Part shown: positions 51,701-60,646 of the stretch, one piece after another | How the letters are laid out: every line of letters starts with the position of its first letter | Numbering within the stretch: position 1 is the stretch's first letter | NCBI GenBank assembly: GCA_013178375.1 | Contig: JABLXQ010000038.1 | Location: 1 to 64,000 of the forward strand | Length of the DNA stretch: 64,000 bases | DNA from: Gammaproteobacteria bacterium | GTDB taxonomy: Bacteria; Pseudomonadota; Gammaproteobacteria; Pseudomonadales; Ketobacteraceae | Direction: 5' to 3' | Notes under the pieces: model-generated | What the model saw: only the letters and a program-made list of their open reading frames with translations | Database searches by the model: none | What the model was told of the DNA's origin: nothing | Made by a program: the position numbers and the translations under genes

Positions 51701-52921
51701 ATGAAGCGTTTACTTTTTCTGGGTGGTGCCGATATACAAGTGGATGCGATCTGCAGCGCCAAGGATCTGGGTTATGAAGTCATAACCTGTGACTACCTGC
51801 CGGATAATCCGGGGCACCGCTATTCGCACCGCTATTTCAATGTCAGTACGACGGAGAAGGATAACGTGCTGGAGCTGGCGCGAAAACTTGAAATCGATGG
51901 CATTTCCGCCTACGCGTCAGACCCTTCTGCGCCAACTGCGGCCTATGTGTCTGATGCGATGGGGTTACCCGGCAACTCGTATCAATCCATCAATACCCTG
52001 TCGAACAAACTGTTGTTCAGGGCACAGCAATGGCGCTTGAACATGCCTTGTCCGCGCTTTGCGGATGGCAGTGACATGGCCGCCGTGCGGCCACTGCTGT
52101 ACGACGTCGGCAAAGTGGTAGTGAAGCCGGTGGATTCTTCCGGCAGCAAGGGTGTGCATATCGTGGAGCGCGGGGGTTCGCCACTGGCGCTGGAATCTGC
52201 CATCAAGGATGCGCACGGCTTCTCCCGTTCCGGGTCTGTGATCGTGGAGGAATTCATTCCGCGCATTGGCTCGCTGATGTCTGGCGATTTCCTGATTCAC
52301 GAAGGCAGTATCGTATTTCAGTGTTACGGTGACGTCCATTTCAATGACTGGATCAATGGCCTGGTGCCAAGATCCATCTCGTTGCCTGCAAGCAAGGATT
52401 CAGCATTCTTCGACAAGGTCCGGCTGCAGGCGCAGGCCCTGATAACATCGTTGAACATCCGGCAGGGAGTGTTCAACGCCGATGTTATCGAGGATGCACG
52501 CGGGAATCCCGTAATCATCGATATTGGCGCGCGCAATGGCGGCAATCTGCTGAACAATATCATTCACTATCATACGGGTGTGGATCTGGTCGAGCTGTCG
52601 TTGCGACAAAGTGTTGGCGATCCCATCCGCGTACCGGACGAGTACGTGCCTTCCGGCTGTTACGCGCACAATGTCATTCACAGTGAAGAGGAAGGCACGT
52701 TCGATTCCATCACTTTGTCACCCGAGATACAACCGCTGGTGATCCGCTCGCTGATCAGCAAGAAGCCAGGCGACCGGGTCAGGCGATTCATCAGCTCGGC
52801 CTACCGGGTCGGTCTGATTTTGCTGAAATTTGATTCTGTTGAGCAGATGCACCGGATTCTGGGTGACATCCGCAGCCATGTAAAAGTGAACGTGAGGAAA
52901 CGCAATGAAACAGGCGGCTGA
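51701..52921 (+). CDS. ATP-grasp ligase-like protein
   Basis: A 406-residue cytoplasmic protein. An N-terminal Rossmann-like preATP domain (MKRLLFLGGADIQVDAI) precedes the ATP-grasp fold: VVVKPVDSSGSKGVHIV (ATP-binding Lys and glycine loop, about 141-157), EEFIPR, and the metal site VIIDIGARNGGN. ATP-grasp enzymes activate a carboxylate as acyl-phosphate and join it to an amine or thiol. Overlap by 17 bp with the next gene, a cysteine-synthase-like enzyme, suggests they act together, for example by making and attaching an unusual amino acid. ATG 51701 is chosen as the start of the Rossmann strand; its ribosome site is weak. Confidence 0.85.
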   Translation: MKRLLFLGGADIQVDAICSAKDLGYEVITCDYLPDNPGHRYSHRYFNVSTTEKDNVLELARKLEIDGISAYASDPSAPTAAYVSDAMGLPGNSYQSINTLSNKLLFRAQQWRLNMPCPRFADGSDMAAVRPLLYDVGKVVVKPVDSSGSKGVHIVERGGSPLALESAIKDAHGFSRSGSVIVEEFIPRIGSLMSGDFLIHEGSIVFQCYGDVHFNDWINGLVPRSISLPASKDSAFFDKVRLQAQALITSLNIRQGVFNADVIEDARGNPVIIDIGARNGGNLLNNIIHYHTGVDLVELSLRQSVGDPIRVPDEYVPSGCYAHNVIHSEEEGTFDSITLSPEIQPLVIRSLISKKPGDRVRRFISSAYRVGLILLKFDSVEQMHRILGDIRSHVKVNVRKRNETGG

Positions 52922-53885
52922 TACGAAAATTCATCATTTCCACAAGGTCGCGCGCAGCCAGGGCAATCTGCGAAATGATGCCAGGGTATTTTCCTCTGTG
53001 GTGGACATGGTGGGTAACACACCGCTGGTGGAATATCACACCCGTGAATCCGGTGACGCCCGGATTTTCGTCAAGCTGGAAAGCTACAATCCCACCGGCA
53101 GCATCAAGGATCGCGCGTGTGTCTATATCATCAAGGATGCGATCAACCGTGGTCTGGCGACCTCGGACAAGGTTCTGCTTGATGCCAGCAGCGGCAACAT
53201 GGCTTGCGCGCTGGCCTATTTCGGCAGGGTCATGGGTTTTTCGGTCAAGGTGGTCTGCAATTCCAAGCTGACAGCGGACAAGCGGCAATTCATCGAATAC
53301 TTTGGTGCCGAACTGGAAATGTTCGGCGATCTGACCATCGAAGGTAACCGTCGTTGCCGGGCGATGGCCGAACAGGAGCCAGAGCGTTATTGCTTTCTGG
53401 ATCAGCTGCACAATCCAGCCAACGTGGATGCTTCATTTTTCATGCTGGGCCCCGAAATCCTGCGGGACATTCCAGATGTTACCGCTGTGGTGGGCTCCAT
53501 GGGATCTGGTGGCAGCATGTGCGGTGTGGCGAAGTACATTACCCGCAACGCCCCGGCCACACAGATTTTTACCTGTCAGGCGGCGCCGGGCACCAAAATT
53601 CCCGGCACCGGTGGATTTGCAGATGGTGACTACATTACGCCGTTCATCCGCGAACTGATAAATGCGCCGCTGCAAAACGATACCTTCATGGTGAATCAGG
53701 CAGCAGCCGAGCAGAGAACTCGTGAACTGGCAATGCAGGGAATTTTCGTGGGCTTCCAGGGCGGTGCGGTGCTGGATGCCACGCTCGCGGCGATTGCGAA
53801 GCACGGTATCAAGGGCAACGTAGTGATGGTCATTGGTGATTCCGGCTGGAAAAACATGGAAAAGCTGATGGGAAAACATCAGTGA
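52905..53885 (+). CDS. Cysteine synthase-like PLP enzyme (fold type II)
   Basis: A 326-residue member of the cysteine synthase/cystathionine beta-synthase family. The Schiff-base Lys68 in PTGSIKDR, the substrate loop SSGNMA (TSGNT in CysK) and the PLP phosphate loop GSMGSGGSMCG are visible. The loops differ from true CysK/CysM, so another beta-replacement product is likely, such as a modified serine, 2,3-diaminopropionate precursor or O-ureidoserine-type compound. GAGGA precedes the ATG. It overlaps both the ATP-grasp and the methyltransferase genes, forming a tight three-gene module. Confidence 0.85.
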   Translation: MKQAADTKIHHFHKVARSQGNLRNDARVFSSVVDMVGNTPLVEYHTRESGDARIFVKLESYNPTGSIKDRACVYIIKDAINRGLATSDKVLLDASSGNMACALAYFGRVMGFSVKVVCNSKLTADKRQFIEYFGAELEMFGDLTIEGNRRCRAMAEQEPERYCFLDQLHNPANVDASFFMLGPEILRDIPDVTAVVGSMGSGGSMCGVAKYITRNAPATQIFTCQAAPGTKIPGTGGFADGDYITPFIRELINAPLQNDTFMVNQAAAEQRTRELAMQGIFVGFQGGAVLDATLAAIAKHGIKGNVVMVIGDSGWKNMEKLMGKHQ

Positions 53886-54865
53886 TGCAGCCAGTCAGGC
53901 AAGATCATATGGATAACGTCTGGTGCGAGCGATTGGGAGTGGAGCTGGGGAAGCCGGATGCGCTGGGAATTTGCCATATCGGATTTTCCAGCAGCGAAGC
54001 CTATGATTTTCACCAGCGTTACACCAAAGGCGCCCATCTGCGGCGGCTGGAGACGGTGCCTTTCCATCAGTCGCAATGGGAGTCGCCCTATTACCGCAAG
54101 ACACTGGACCGCTTTCTGGAAAATGCCGATCTGGCACAGGCCATGATTCTGGATTTCGGTTGTGGTGACGGACGCTTTGCCGACTACCTGCTACAGCGCG
54201 GCGCGCACCAAATCGTGTGCGTGGATTTTGACTATGCCACCCTGGCTGCTTTCGGTGAACACCTGACTGAAACCGGTGATCGCGACAAGGTTCTGCTCCT
54301 GCACACAGACTTCGATCACTTGCCGTTTGCGGCCGATACGTTTGACGTCATTTTGGCTATTGGCTCTTTGTATTACCTCGACCGCCAATATGAAACCGGC
54401 ATTGCCCGGTTGCGCGATATGCTGGGACAGGATGGAGTCCTTATTACCAGCGATCCGTCAATTGAAGGATTCATGTTGCGTGCGCTCGTTTTCAACGGCT
54501 TGAACGAGTCGCTGGATATTTTCCGTTCCCGTCGCTTTCGGGAAGTGACCGATGCATCGGCGCCCGGCTTCAGGGCGTTTGATGACGGTGAGTGGCGGGA
54601 TATATTCCGGGCTGCGGGCCTCACTGTGCTGGACCGGCAGGGAATCAGTCTGTTTCATAATTTGTTGCGAGTGCTATTTTTGAAAGGGATAGTACCGGAA
54701 GAACAGTTACGGGAACGGCAGGACGACATAGAAAGCATGTTTGATTATCTTCATGATCATGGCAGTCTGTTCAAGCATGTTGTTTGGAAGTTGGGGAAAA
54801 AACGAAATAGCGATGGGGCAGCGCCGTCTCAGCATGTTGTTGACGACGCATTTTTTATTTTATGA
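53882..54865 (+). CDS. Class I SAM-dependent methyltransferase
   Basis: A 327-residue protein with motif I ILDFGCGDGRFADY (about 89-102), the acidic loop CVDFDYAT, HTDFDHLPFAADTFDVILAIGSLYYL and a C-terminal extension of about 120 residues that may bind the acceptor. It overlaps the PLP enzyme gene by 4 bp. It is one of four methyltransferases in this island; the acceptor (sugar, amino acid or conjugate) is not known. A second ATG at 53909 is possible. Confidence 0.85.
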   Translation: MMQPVRQDHMDNVWCERLGVELGKPDALGICHIGFSSSEAYDFHQRYTKGAHLRRLETVPFHQSQWESPYYRKTLDRFLENADLAQAMILDFGCGDGRFADYLLQRGAHQIVCVDFDYATLAAFGEHLTETGDRDKVLLLHTDFDHLPFAADTFDVILAIGSLYYLDRQYETGIARLRDMLGQDGVLITSDPSIEGFMLRALVFNGLNESLDIFRSRRFREVTDASAPGFRAFDDGEWRDIFRAAGLTVLDRQGISLFHNLLRVLFLKGIVPEEQLRERQDDIESMFDYLHDHGSLFKHVVWKLGKKRNSDGAAPSQHVVDDAFFIL

Positions 54866-54892
54866 AGACCGGATGCTAAAGGAAATTTTGAC

Positions 54893-56455
54893 ATGGATGT
54901 GATGATAGGTCTGTTCTCGAAGTATATTAACAATCACGGTGATTCTGATCTTGCAGCTCGCTTGGCGCAGTTCTCAGGTCAGGTGATTAGTGTTCAGTTT
55001 GCGGAAGCCAGACAGACAGCTTACGAAATATGCGAGATTCCGAAATATAACCCTATTGGTATCTATGCTGTAGGCCTGGTGGCGTATCTGCGTGGAGACT
55101 TCAAGTCAGCCAAAAATAGCTGGAATATCCTTCAGCAGTCGGGGCATCGCTCGCCGTTGGTCCTGCTTTCGAATGGGATGGTGGATCTCAAGCTTGGGAA
55201 GGCCGGTGAAATTCCAGAACTGGTGTCTCATGTGAAAAGCCGATTTCCGGAATTTTTCGAAATAGCAATCCTGGAAGCGCTTCATGCGCGAGCTATTGGT
55301 AATTACAGTCAAGCCAAGGAAGTTATTGAGCGGTTGTTAAATGAGGCTGTGCTCAGTGATGATGACGCGCGGGAGTTAGGCGCTCTGTATTCAGATGTCA
55401 TTTCCAGGCTCGGGTTTCACGAGGATGCTATTGCGCTATGCAATGAAATCGTAGCCAGCTCTGACGCCATTCGATCTGATGTGGTAAGGGTTCTTCTGGA
55501 ATCCTATGCCGCGACCGAGCAGCGTGACGCTGCAATTGACTTGTTGGCCAATATATCTCTTGATGTCTTGTCGCTTGATGATGCTCCTCGGGCTGCCTCT
55601 GCTTTGGTAACTCTTGGTCTCCACAAGGTAGTTATTTCTTTTCTGGAACTTTGTTTGGAGAGAGATCCTGCCAATACAGACTTGCTTTCTGTGCAGGTGG
55701 TTGCGCTGTCCGAATCCGGAGGCGATGCAAGACCTTCCCGCAAGCGACTTGATCTAATTCTTTTCAAGAAAAAAAAGGGTATTCCATTCTTTATCAGTGA
55801 CGATTTTGTTGAATGTTACAGACCATTTCATGCTTTGACTCTGGTCAACTGGGACGGTTGCCATACCCTGTACCACGCCTTGCATCATATTGTCCGTAAT
55901 CAGGTCGAGGGCGATATTGTTGAGTGTGGAGTATTTCGGGGAGGCGTTAGCGCGTTCATGGCCCATGTTCTGGTTCGCAATAAATCTGTCTTCAGGAAGC
56001 TCTATCTGTGCGATACCTATGAGGGAATGACGGTGCCGGACGATAATGATTTGTTAGGCGCTGACACCACCAAAACCAGTTCTGCTGTTAACCTGTATTT
56101 TCCAGGATTGGCAAAAATTGACGAAAACAGCGTTTTAAAGCTGGTACGTGAAACAGGCTATCCGGACAACAATGTCGTGATTGTGAAGGGGCCGGTCGAG
56201 GAGACCCTGCCGCAAAATGCACCCCAAAAAATATGTATCCTGCGGCTGGATACTGACTGGTATAAGTCGACTTTGCATGAACTGGAAACAATGATGCCGA
56301 GAGTGGCTAAACATGGCATTGTGATTGTCGACGATTACGCCAGTTGGGATGGCTCTCGCAAAGCGTTTCATGAATACGCGGAACGGCATTCGTTACGCTA
56401 TTTTCCGACCGTTGATATCGTTCAGGGATCGCTAACTTTCGTCAAGATGGAATGA
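54893..56455 (+). CDS. Repeat domain fused to a TylF-type O-methyltransferase
   Basis: A 520-residue fusion. Residues about 1-270 are TPR-like helical repeats (for example the AKNSWNILQQSGHRSPLVLLS stretch). Residues about 290-520 are a TylF/MycF macrocin O-methyltransferase domain: GDIVECGVFRGGVSAFMAHV (SAM site), LYLCDTYEGM, RLDTDWYKST and VIVDDYASW with metal-binding Asp residues. TylF enzymes methylate sugar hydroxyls. The repeats may hold a glycoprotein substrate. The first part of the gene looks richer in A and T than its neighbours, which could mark later acquisition. AAGGA precedes the ATG. Confidence 0.86.
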   Translation: MDVMIGLFSKYINNHGDSDLAARLAQFSGQVISVQFAEARQTAYEICEIPKYNPIGIYAVGLVAYLRGDFKSAKNSWNILQQSGHRSPLVLLSNGMVDLKLGKAGEIPELVSHVKSRFPEFFEIAILEALHARAIGNYSQAKEVIERLLNEAVLSDDDARELGALYSDVISRLGFHEDAIALCNEIVASSDAIRSDVVRVLLESYAATEQRDAAIDLLANISLDVLSLDDAPRAASALVTLGLHKVVISFLELCLERDPANTDLLSVQVVALSESGGDARPSRKRLDLILFKKKKGIPFFISDDFVECYRPFHALTLVNWDGCHTLYHALHHIVRNQVEGDIVECGVFRGGVSAFMAHVLVRNKSVFRKLYLCDTYEGMTVPDDNDLLGADTTKTSSAVNLYFPGLAKIDENSVLKLVRETGYPDNNVVIVKGPVEETLPQNAPQKICILRLDTDWYKSTLHELETMMPRVAKHGIVIVDDYASWDGSRKAFHEYAERHSLRYFPTVDIVQGSLTFVKME

Positions 56456-56471
56456 CTCTGTTCGGGATTTA

Positions 56472-57191
56472 TTATTTGACAATATATGCCGTCGGCATCC
56501 ACCCATTCGGAAAAGTCCTTACCTGCACATTACCAAAAAACTCCCGCACCGCTCGCGTCTCTCCCGGCGCAACGTCAAAGTTGTACTGGTCCAGTATCAG
56601 CATGCCGCCCTTGTTCAGGCGCTCCCAGAAGTAGGGCAGTACTGCGCTGACAATTTCATGCTGACCCGCATCCAGAAAAACGATCTTGAATTGCAGGTGT
56701 GAGTAACGCTCGAAGAATCCCTTCAACTCCGTCATCACATCCATTTTGTGCACTTTCAGAATATTATCCAGCCCCTGGCATTCCACCAGTTTTTTCACCC
56801 TCTCATAGGATTCGGTGTAGCCGCCGGGCGTAATGTTCTTGTCGGCCTCGGTGGGCTGGTTGCCCTGGAACCAGTCGAAGCCGTGCACCTGGGTCATGGC
56901 GTACTGTTCAAAGTGCTTGATCAGCTTGGCGAAGAAGAATGACACCGCGCCGCGAAACATGCCGATCTCGGCGATATGGCCAGCCAGTCCCAGGGTCTGG
57001 CGGTAGCTTTCATAGAAGGAAATGAAGCGGGCCAGGGTGAGATGGCCGGTGAAGCACGGAAAATGGTGAATGAAATCTTCGGTCTCATAGCCCAGTGTCT
57101 TGATGGTGTTCATGCCTTCATAGAACTGGGGGCGCAGGTTGTCGTGCTTGGTACTTTCGAAATCGCCGGGTGTATATTCCTTGCCGCGCAT
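56472..57191 (-). CDS. TylF/class I methyltransferase-like protein
   Basis: A 239-residue protein. HIAEIGMFRGAVSFFFAKLI is the SAM-binding motif, and KIVFLDAGQHE, MLILDQYNFDVAPGETRAV supply the later acidic positions. It resembles the TylF and other glycan O-methyltransferases. ATG 57191 has GAGGA eight bases upstream; the frame extends upstream into the next gene but is not credible. It is last in a three-gene minus-strand operon with the acetyltransferase and rmlA, and converges on the TPR-TylF gene with a 16-bp gap. Confidence 0.83.
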   Translation of the reverse strand: MRGKEYTPGDFESTKHDNLRPQFYEGMNTIKTLGYETEDFIHHFPCFTGHLTLARFISFYESYRQTLGLAGHIAEIGMFRGAVSFFFAKLIKHFEQYAMTQVHGFDWFQGNQPTEADKNITPGGYTESYERVKKLVECQGLDNILKVHKMDVMTELKGFFERYSHLQFKIVFLDAGQHEIVSAVLPYFWERLNKGGMLILDQYNFDVAPGETRAVREFFGNVQVRTFPNGWMPTAYIVK

Positions 57192-57201
57192 GATTTTTTC
57201 C

Positions 57202-57864
57202 TCAGATGTTTTTAAGGTCGTCGGTGCTGATGTCGGCGGCCTCTGATTTCGGTCCGATGAACACCTGTTTTTCTTTGGTGGGCTTGAGGATGACTGCGCC
57301 GGCGCCAATCAGGCAGTAGGGCGCAATTTTTATGTTGTCGCGAATCGTGCAGTTCACGCCCAGAAAACAGTTGTTGCCGATTTCCACTGCGCCGGACACC
57401 ACTGCATGTGATGCGATGAATACGTTGTCGCGGATTTTGGTGTGATGGCCGATGTGATTGCCCGACCACAGGATGCAGTTGTTGCCAATTTCCACATAAG
57501 GCTGAATGACGTTGTCATCCAGGATCATGCAGTTCTCACCGATCTTGGTGTGGCTGTGAATGCGGGCATGGGGCGATATATAGGTAATGAAACGGTAGCC
57601 ACGCGCCTTGGCGTTGAGGTAGTGCTCTTCGCGGTAGCGGTTCATCTTCTTGTAGCTGAGCGGCAGGAACAGTTCGACGCGATCCGGCGGGTAGTGTTCT
57701 TCCAGCGTTTCGAATGGCACCACTGGCTTGCCCTGGAACGTGGGTTCTTCGATGTATTCCTGGTCGAGGGTGAACGCCACGATGTTGTGCTTCGTGTCGC
57801 GCTCAAGATAGGCGACGGCCACTTCCGCGAACTGGCCACTGCCGAACATTACGATGTCTGCCAT
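57202..57864 (-). CDS. NeuD/PglD-type sugar O/N-acetyltransferase
   Basis: A 220-residue protein with an N-terminal nucleotide-sugar-binding Rossmann segment (ADIVMFGSGQFAEVAVAYLE) and a C-terminal left-handed beta-helix of hexapeptide repeats (VIQPYVEIGNNCILWSGNHIGHH onward), which binds acetyl-CoA. The GHHTKIRDNVFIASHAVVSG run carries the catalytic His of this family. It would acetylate an amino or hydroxyl group of a nucleotide sugar. It lies 39 bp after rmlA and 10 bp before the methyltransferase gene, so a dTDP-sugar is the likely substrate. Confidence 0.9.
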   Translation of the reverse strand: MADIVMFGSGQFAEVAVAYLERDTKHNIVAFTLDQEYIEEPTFQGKPVVPFETLEEHYPPDRVELFLPLSYKKMNRYREEHYLNAKARGYRFITYISPHARIHSHTKIGENCMILDDNVIQPYVEIGNNCILWSGNHIGHHTKIRDNVFIASHAVVSGAVEIGNNCFLGVNCTIRDNIKIAPYCLIGAGAVILKPTKEKQVFIGPKSEAADISTDDLKNI

Positions 57865-57903
57865 TTGATTCCCCTTCTGCCCGTTGGCATCCCGGTTGTT
57901 TCC

Positions 57904-58797
57904 CTAATTCGCTGAAAAACGCCGGTTTTCGTCCAGTATCCGTTGCAGGTATTTTCCGTACCCGCTCTTTTGCAGCGGCGCGATCAGGCGCTCAAGTTGA
58001 TCGTCATCGATGTACCCCATCAGATAGCTGATTTCCTCCGGGCAGCAGATTTTCAACGACTGCCGGTCCTCGATCAGCTTGATGAAATTGCTGGCGTCCA
58101 GCAGCGCGTCGTGAGTGCCGGTATCGAGCCAGGCGGTGCCGCGCCCCAACAATTCCACATTCAGATCGCCACGCTGCAGATAGGCATTGATGACATCGGT
58201 GATATCCAGTTCGCCCCGGGGTGATGGTTTGACGGTGCGGGCTATGTCCACCACATCCTGGTCGAAAAAATAGATTCCGGTGATCGCATAGGAGGATTTG
58301 GGTTGCGCGGGTTTTTCCTCGATGCTGGTGACGTTGCCCTGGCGGTCGAAGGCCACCACACCGTAACGCTGCGGATCTCGCACATAGTAGCCAAACACGG
58401 TGGCGCCGTGGGTGCGTCGGGTGGCATTTTGCAACACCATCTGTAGCCCCGCGCCATAGAAAACATTGTCACCCAACACCAGGCAAACGTTGCTGCCTGC
58501 CAGAAAGGATTCGCCGATCAGGAATGCCTGCGCCAGTCCGTCCGGTGATGGCTGTTCGGCATACTGGAATGACATGCCCCACTGCGAGCCGTCCCCGAGC
58601 AGATGTTCGAAGGCTTCCCGGTCGCGCGGCGTGGTGATAATCAGCACCTCGCGAATTCTGGCCATCATCAGGGTGGAAACCGGATAGTAAATCATGGGCT
58701 TGTCATACACGGGCATTAGCTGCTTGCTGACGCTGCAGGTGAGGGGGTGCAGGCGGGTTCCAGTGCCTCCTGCCAGGATGATGCCCTTGTAACTCAT
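57904..58797 (-). CDS. rmlA: Glucose-1-phosphate thymidylyltransferase
   Basis: A 297-residue nucleotidyltransferase that makes dTDP-glucose from dTTP and glucose-1-phosphate. [30 protein letters not shown], the LGDNVFYG metal site and VEEKP-like [22 protein letters not shown] are hallmark motifs. Full length. It opens the minus-strand operon with the NeuD-type and TylF-type genes. The usual partners rmlB, rmlC and rmlD are not in the window, so the 4,6-dehydratase must lie elsewhere. It is divergent from fleQ. Confidence 0.96.
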   Translation of the reverse strand: MSYKGIILAGGTGTRLHPLTCSVSKQLMPVYDKPMIYYPVSTLMMARIREVLIITTPRDREAFEHLLGDGSQWGMSFQYAEQPSPDGLAQAFLIGESFLAGSNVCLVLGDNVFYGAGLQMVLQNATRRTHGATVFGYYVRDPQRYGVVAFDRQGNVTSIEEKPAQPKSSYAITGIYFFDQDVVDIARTVKPSPRGELDITDVINAYLQRGDLNVELLGRGTAWLDTGTHDALLDASNFIKLIEDRQSLKICCPEEISYLMGYIDDDQLERLIAPLQKSGYGKYLQRILDENRRFSAN

Positions 58798-58926
58798 GAT
58801 GGCTGCATTTCCGTATATAACGAACGGTTCAGAAGTTGCGCTTCACATATAAAAGTAGATGAGCTTTGTCCGCTGTCCAGACGGAAAAACTGCCCTGGCT
58901 TGACGGATATGCCAAAGCTGACTCGA

Positions 58927-58962
58927 ATTGGTCAAAATATTCACGCCATTAATTTGACCAAT
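58927..58962 (+). promoter_or_regulatory. 10-bp inverted repeat upstream of fleQ
   Basis: ATTGGTCAAA (58927-58936) and TTTGACCAAT (58953-58962) are exact inverted copies with a 16-bp spacer, centred about 118 bp before fleQ. Each arm carries a GTCAAA/TTTGAC core that recalls half of the reported FleQ recognition sequence. It may be an autoregulatory or other operator. The rest of the 265-bp fleQ-rmlA gap shows no confident -10/-35 boxes. Confidence 0.6.
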
Positions 58963-59062
58963 CAGGGTGTTGTTGCCTTTACTGAGTAATACGCATAACA
59001 ACCGGCGTCAAAATTCGAACATGAACGGAGAGTGGCGGGAGCCCGCCAATACTGAGAACAGC

Positions 59063-60496
59063 ATGTGGCGAGAAGTACAAGTCCTGTTGATCGATGACAA
59101 CGCCAGCCGTCGCCATGACATGAAAGTGGTTCTGGATTTCGTGGGCGAGGCAACGTTCGCTGCCGCTTCCACCGACTGGAAATCGGTGGTGGGCGAGGAG
59201 CCGGGCGCACATTTTTCCTGTGCGTTCCTGGGTGATGTGCCGGGCGTGGTGAAACTGGCGAAATCCCTGCTGGAATGGGAGCCCACGCTGCCCATCGTGC
59301 TGATGCATGGCACCGATCTGCCAACCGATGCAGATGACGATGTTGCGCGTGCCGTGATTGCCCAGATTGAAACGCCTCCGCTTTATACAAAGATGATGGA
59401 TACGTTGCACCGCGCCCAAGTGTACCGTGATCAGGTTTCGTCTGATCCGGTCAGGGCCCATCGCCGCGAGGCGCAGTTGTTTCGTAGTCTGGTGGGTACC
59501 AGCCGTTCCGTGGCGAAGGTGCGCGAGCTGATGGCGCAAGTGGCGGACAAAGACGTAAGCGTGCTGATTACCGGCGAATCCGGTACTGGCAAGGAAGTGG
59601 TGTCACGCAACCTGCACTACCATTCCCATCGCCGTCACAAGCCGTTCGTGCCGGTGAATTGCGGCGCGATTCCGCAGGAATTGCTGGAAAGCGAGCTGTT
59701 TGGCCATGAGAAGGGTGCCTTTACCGGCGCCATCACCAGCCGGCCCGGTCGTTTTGAACTGGCCCAGGGCGGCACCATTTTCCTGGATGAAATCGGCGAC
59801 ATGCCACTGCACATGCAGGTGAAACTGCTGCGTGTTTTGCAGGAACGCACGTTCGAGCGGGTGGGCGGCACCAAGACCATCGAGGCCGATGTTCGCGTCA
59901 TTGCCGCCACGCACCAGCATCTGGAAAAGCTGATCGAGGAAGGCAAGTTTCGCGAGGATCTTTACTATCGTATCAACGTTTTTCCCATCGAGATGCCGCC
60001 GCTGCGCGAGCGCACTGAAGATATTCCTTTGCTGCTGAACGAGTTGGTGGCGCGCATCGAAAACGAAAAACGCGGTTCCATCCGTTTCAATTCCGCTGCC
60101 ATCATGGCGCTGTGCCGGCACGAGTGGCCGGGCAATGTACGAGAGCTGGCAAATCTGGTGGAGCGTCTGGTGATCACCCATCCGTACGGCGTGATCGGTG
60201 TGTCGGATCTGCCAAAGCGGTTTCGGCATGTGGACGAACTGGACGAGGACAGGGAATTGCCGGAAGAAGTGGCGCCGGTCAACGGTGTTCCTGGCTATGT
60301 CAGCATGGATGCGCCGGCCCTGCTGCCGGTGAACGGCATCGATCTGAAGGAATACCTGAATAATCTGGAATTCAACCTGATCAAACAGGCGCTGGACGAT
60401 TGCAACGGTGTGGTGGCGCGAGCAGCGGAGAAGCTGAAAATACGCCGCACCACGCTGGTGGAGAAAATGCGCAAGTACGAACTGGGCCGGGCATAA
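59063..60496 (+). CDS. fleQ: Flagellar master regulator FleQ
   Basis: A 477-residue bacterial enhancer-binding protein. The N-terminal receiver-like domain is degenerate: the expected phosphoacceptor strand reads CAFLGDV. The AAA+ domain has GESGTGKE (Walker A), [10 protein letters not shown] (sigma-54 contact) and [12 protein letters not shown] (Walker B). The C-terminus has a Fis-type helix-turn-helix ending ...[16 protein letters not shown]-like. In Pseudomonas FleQ senses c-di-GMP and turns on early flagellar genes. The start [12 protein letters not shown] at 59063 matches known FleQ proteins. Confidence 0.97.
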   Translation: MWREVQVLLIDDNASRRHDMKVVLDFVGEATFAAASTDWKSVVGEEPGAHFSCAFLGDVPGVVKLAKSLLEWEPTLPIVLMHGTDLPTDADDDVARAVIAQIETPPLYTKMMDTLHRAQVYRDQVSSDPVRAHRREAQLFRSLVGTSRSVAKVRELMAQVADKDVSVLITGESGTGKEVVSRNLHYHSHRRHKPFVPVNCGAIPQELLESELFGHEKGAFTGAITSRPGRFELAQGGTIFLDEIGDMPLHMQVKLLRVLQERTFERVGGTKTIEADVRVIAATHQHLEKLIEEGKFREDLYYRINVFPIEMPPLRERTEDIPLLLNELVARIENEKRGSIRFNSAAIMALCRHEWPGNVRELANLVERLVITHPYGVIGVSDLPKRFRHVDELDEDRELPEEVAPVNGVPGYVSMDAPALLPVNGIDLKEYLNNLEFNLIKQALDDCNGVVARAAEKLKIRRTTLVEKMRKYELGRA

Positions 60497-60503
60497 CGCC
60501 CGG
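60487..60503 (+). terminator. Possible terminator overlapping the fleQ stop
   Basis: CCGGGC (60487-60492) and GCCCGG (60498-60503) pair around ATAAC, including the TAA stop. A short TTTT run follows 6 bp later. The structure is modest, so confidence is limited. Confidence 0.4.
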
Positions 60504-60595
60504 TTCGGCTTTTCCCTGACAAACTATTGACGATCCCCTCCAGCCCATCTTTTCCTCCCTCGCTAACGCTTTGAATTTCGGCTGCTTTGCCAATG

Positions 60596-60610
60596 TGGCA
60601 CAACGCTTGC
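60596..60610 (+). promoter_or_regulatory. Sigma-54 promoter of fleSR
   Basis: TGGCAC-N5-TTGC is an exact RpoN -24/-12 match, 37 bp before fleS. FleQ is the expected activator. Confidence 0.92.
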
Positions 60611-60646
60611 CTCGGTTGCTGCAACTGTCAAAAGTTGGAGCATTCC

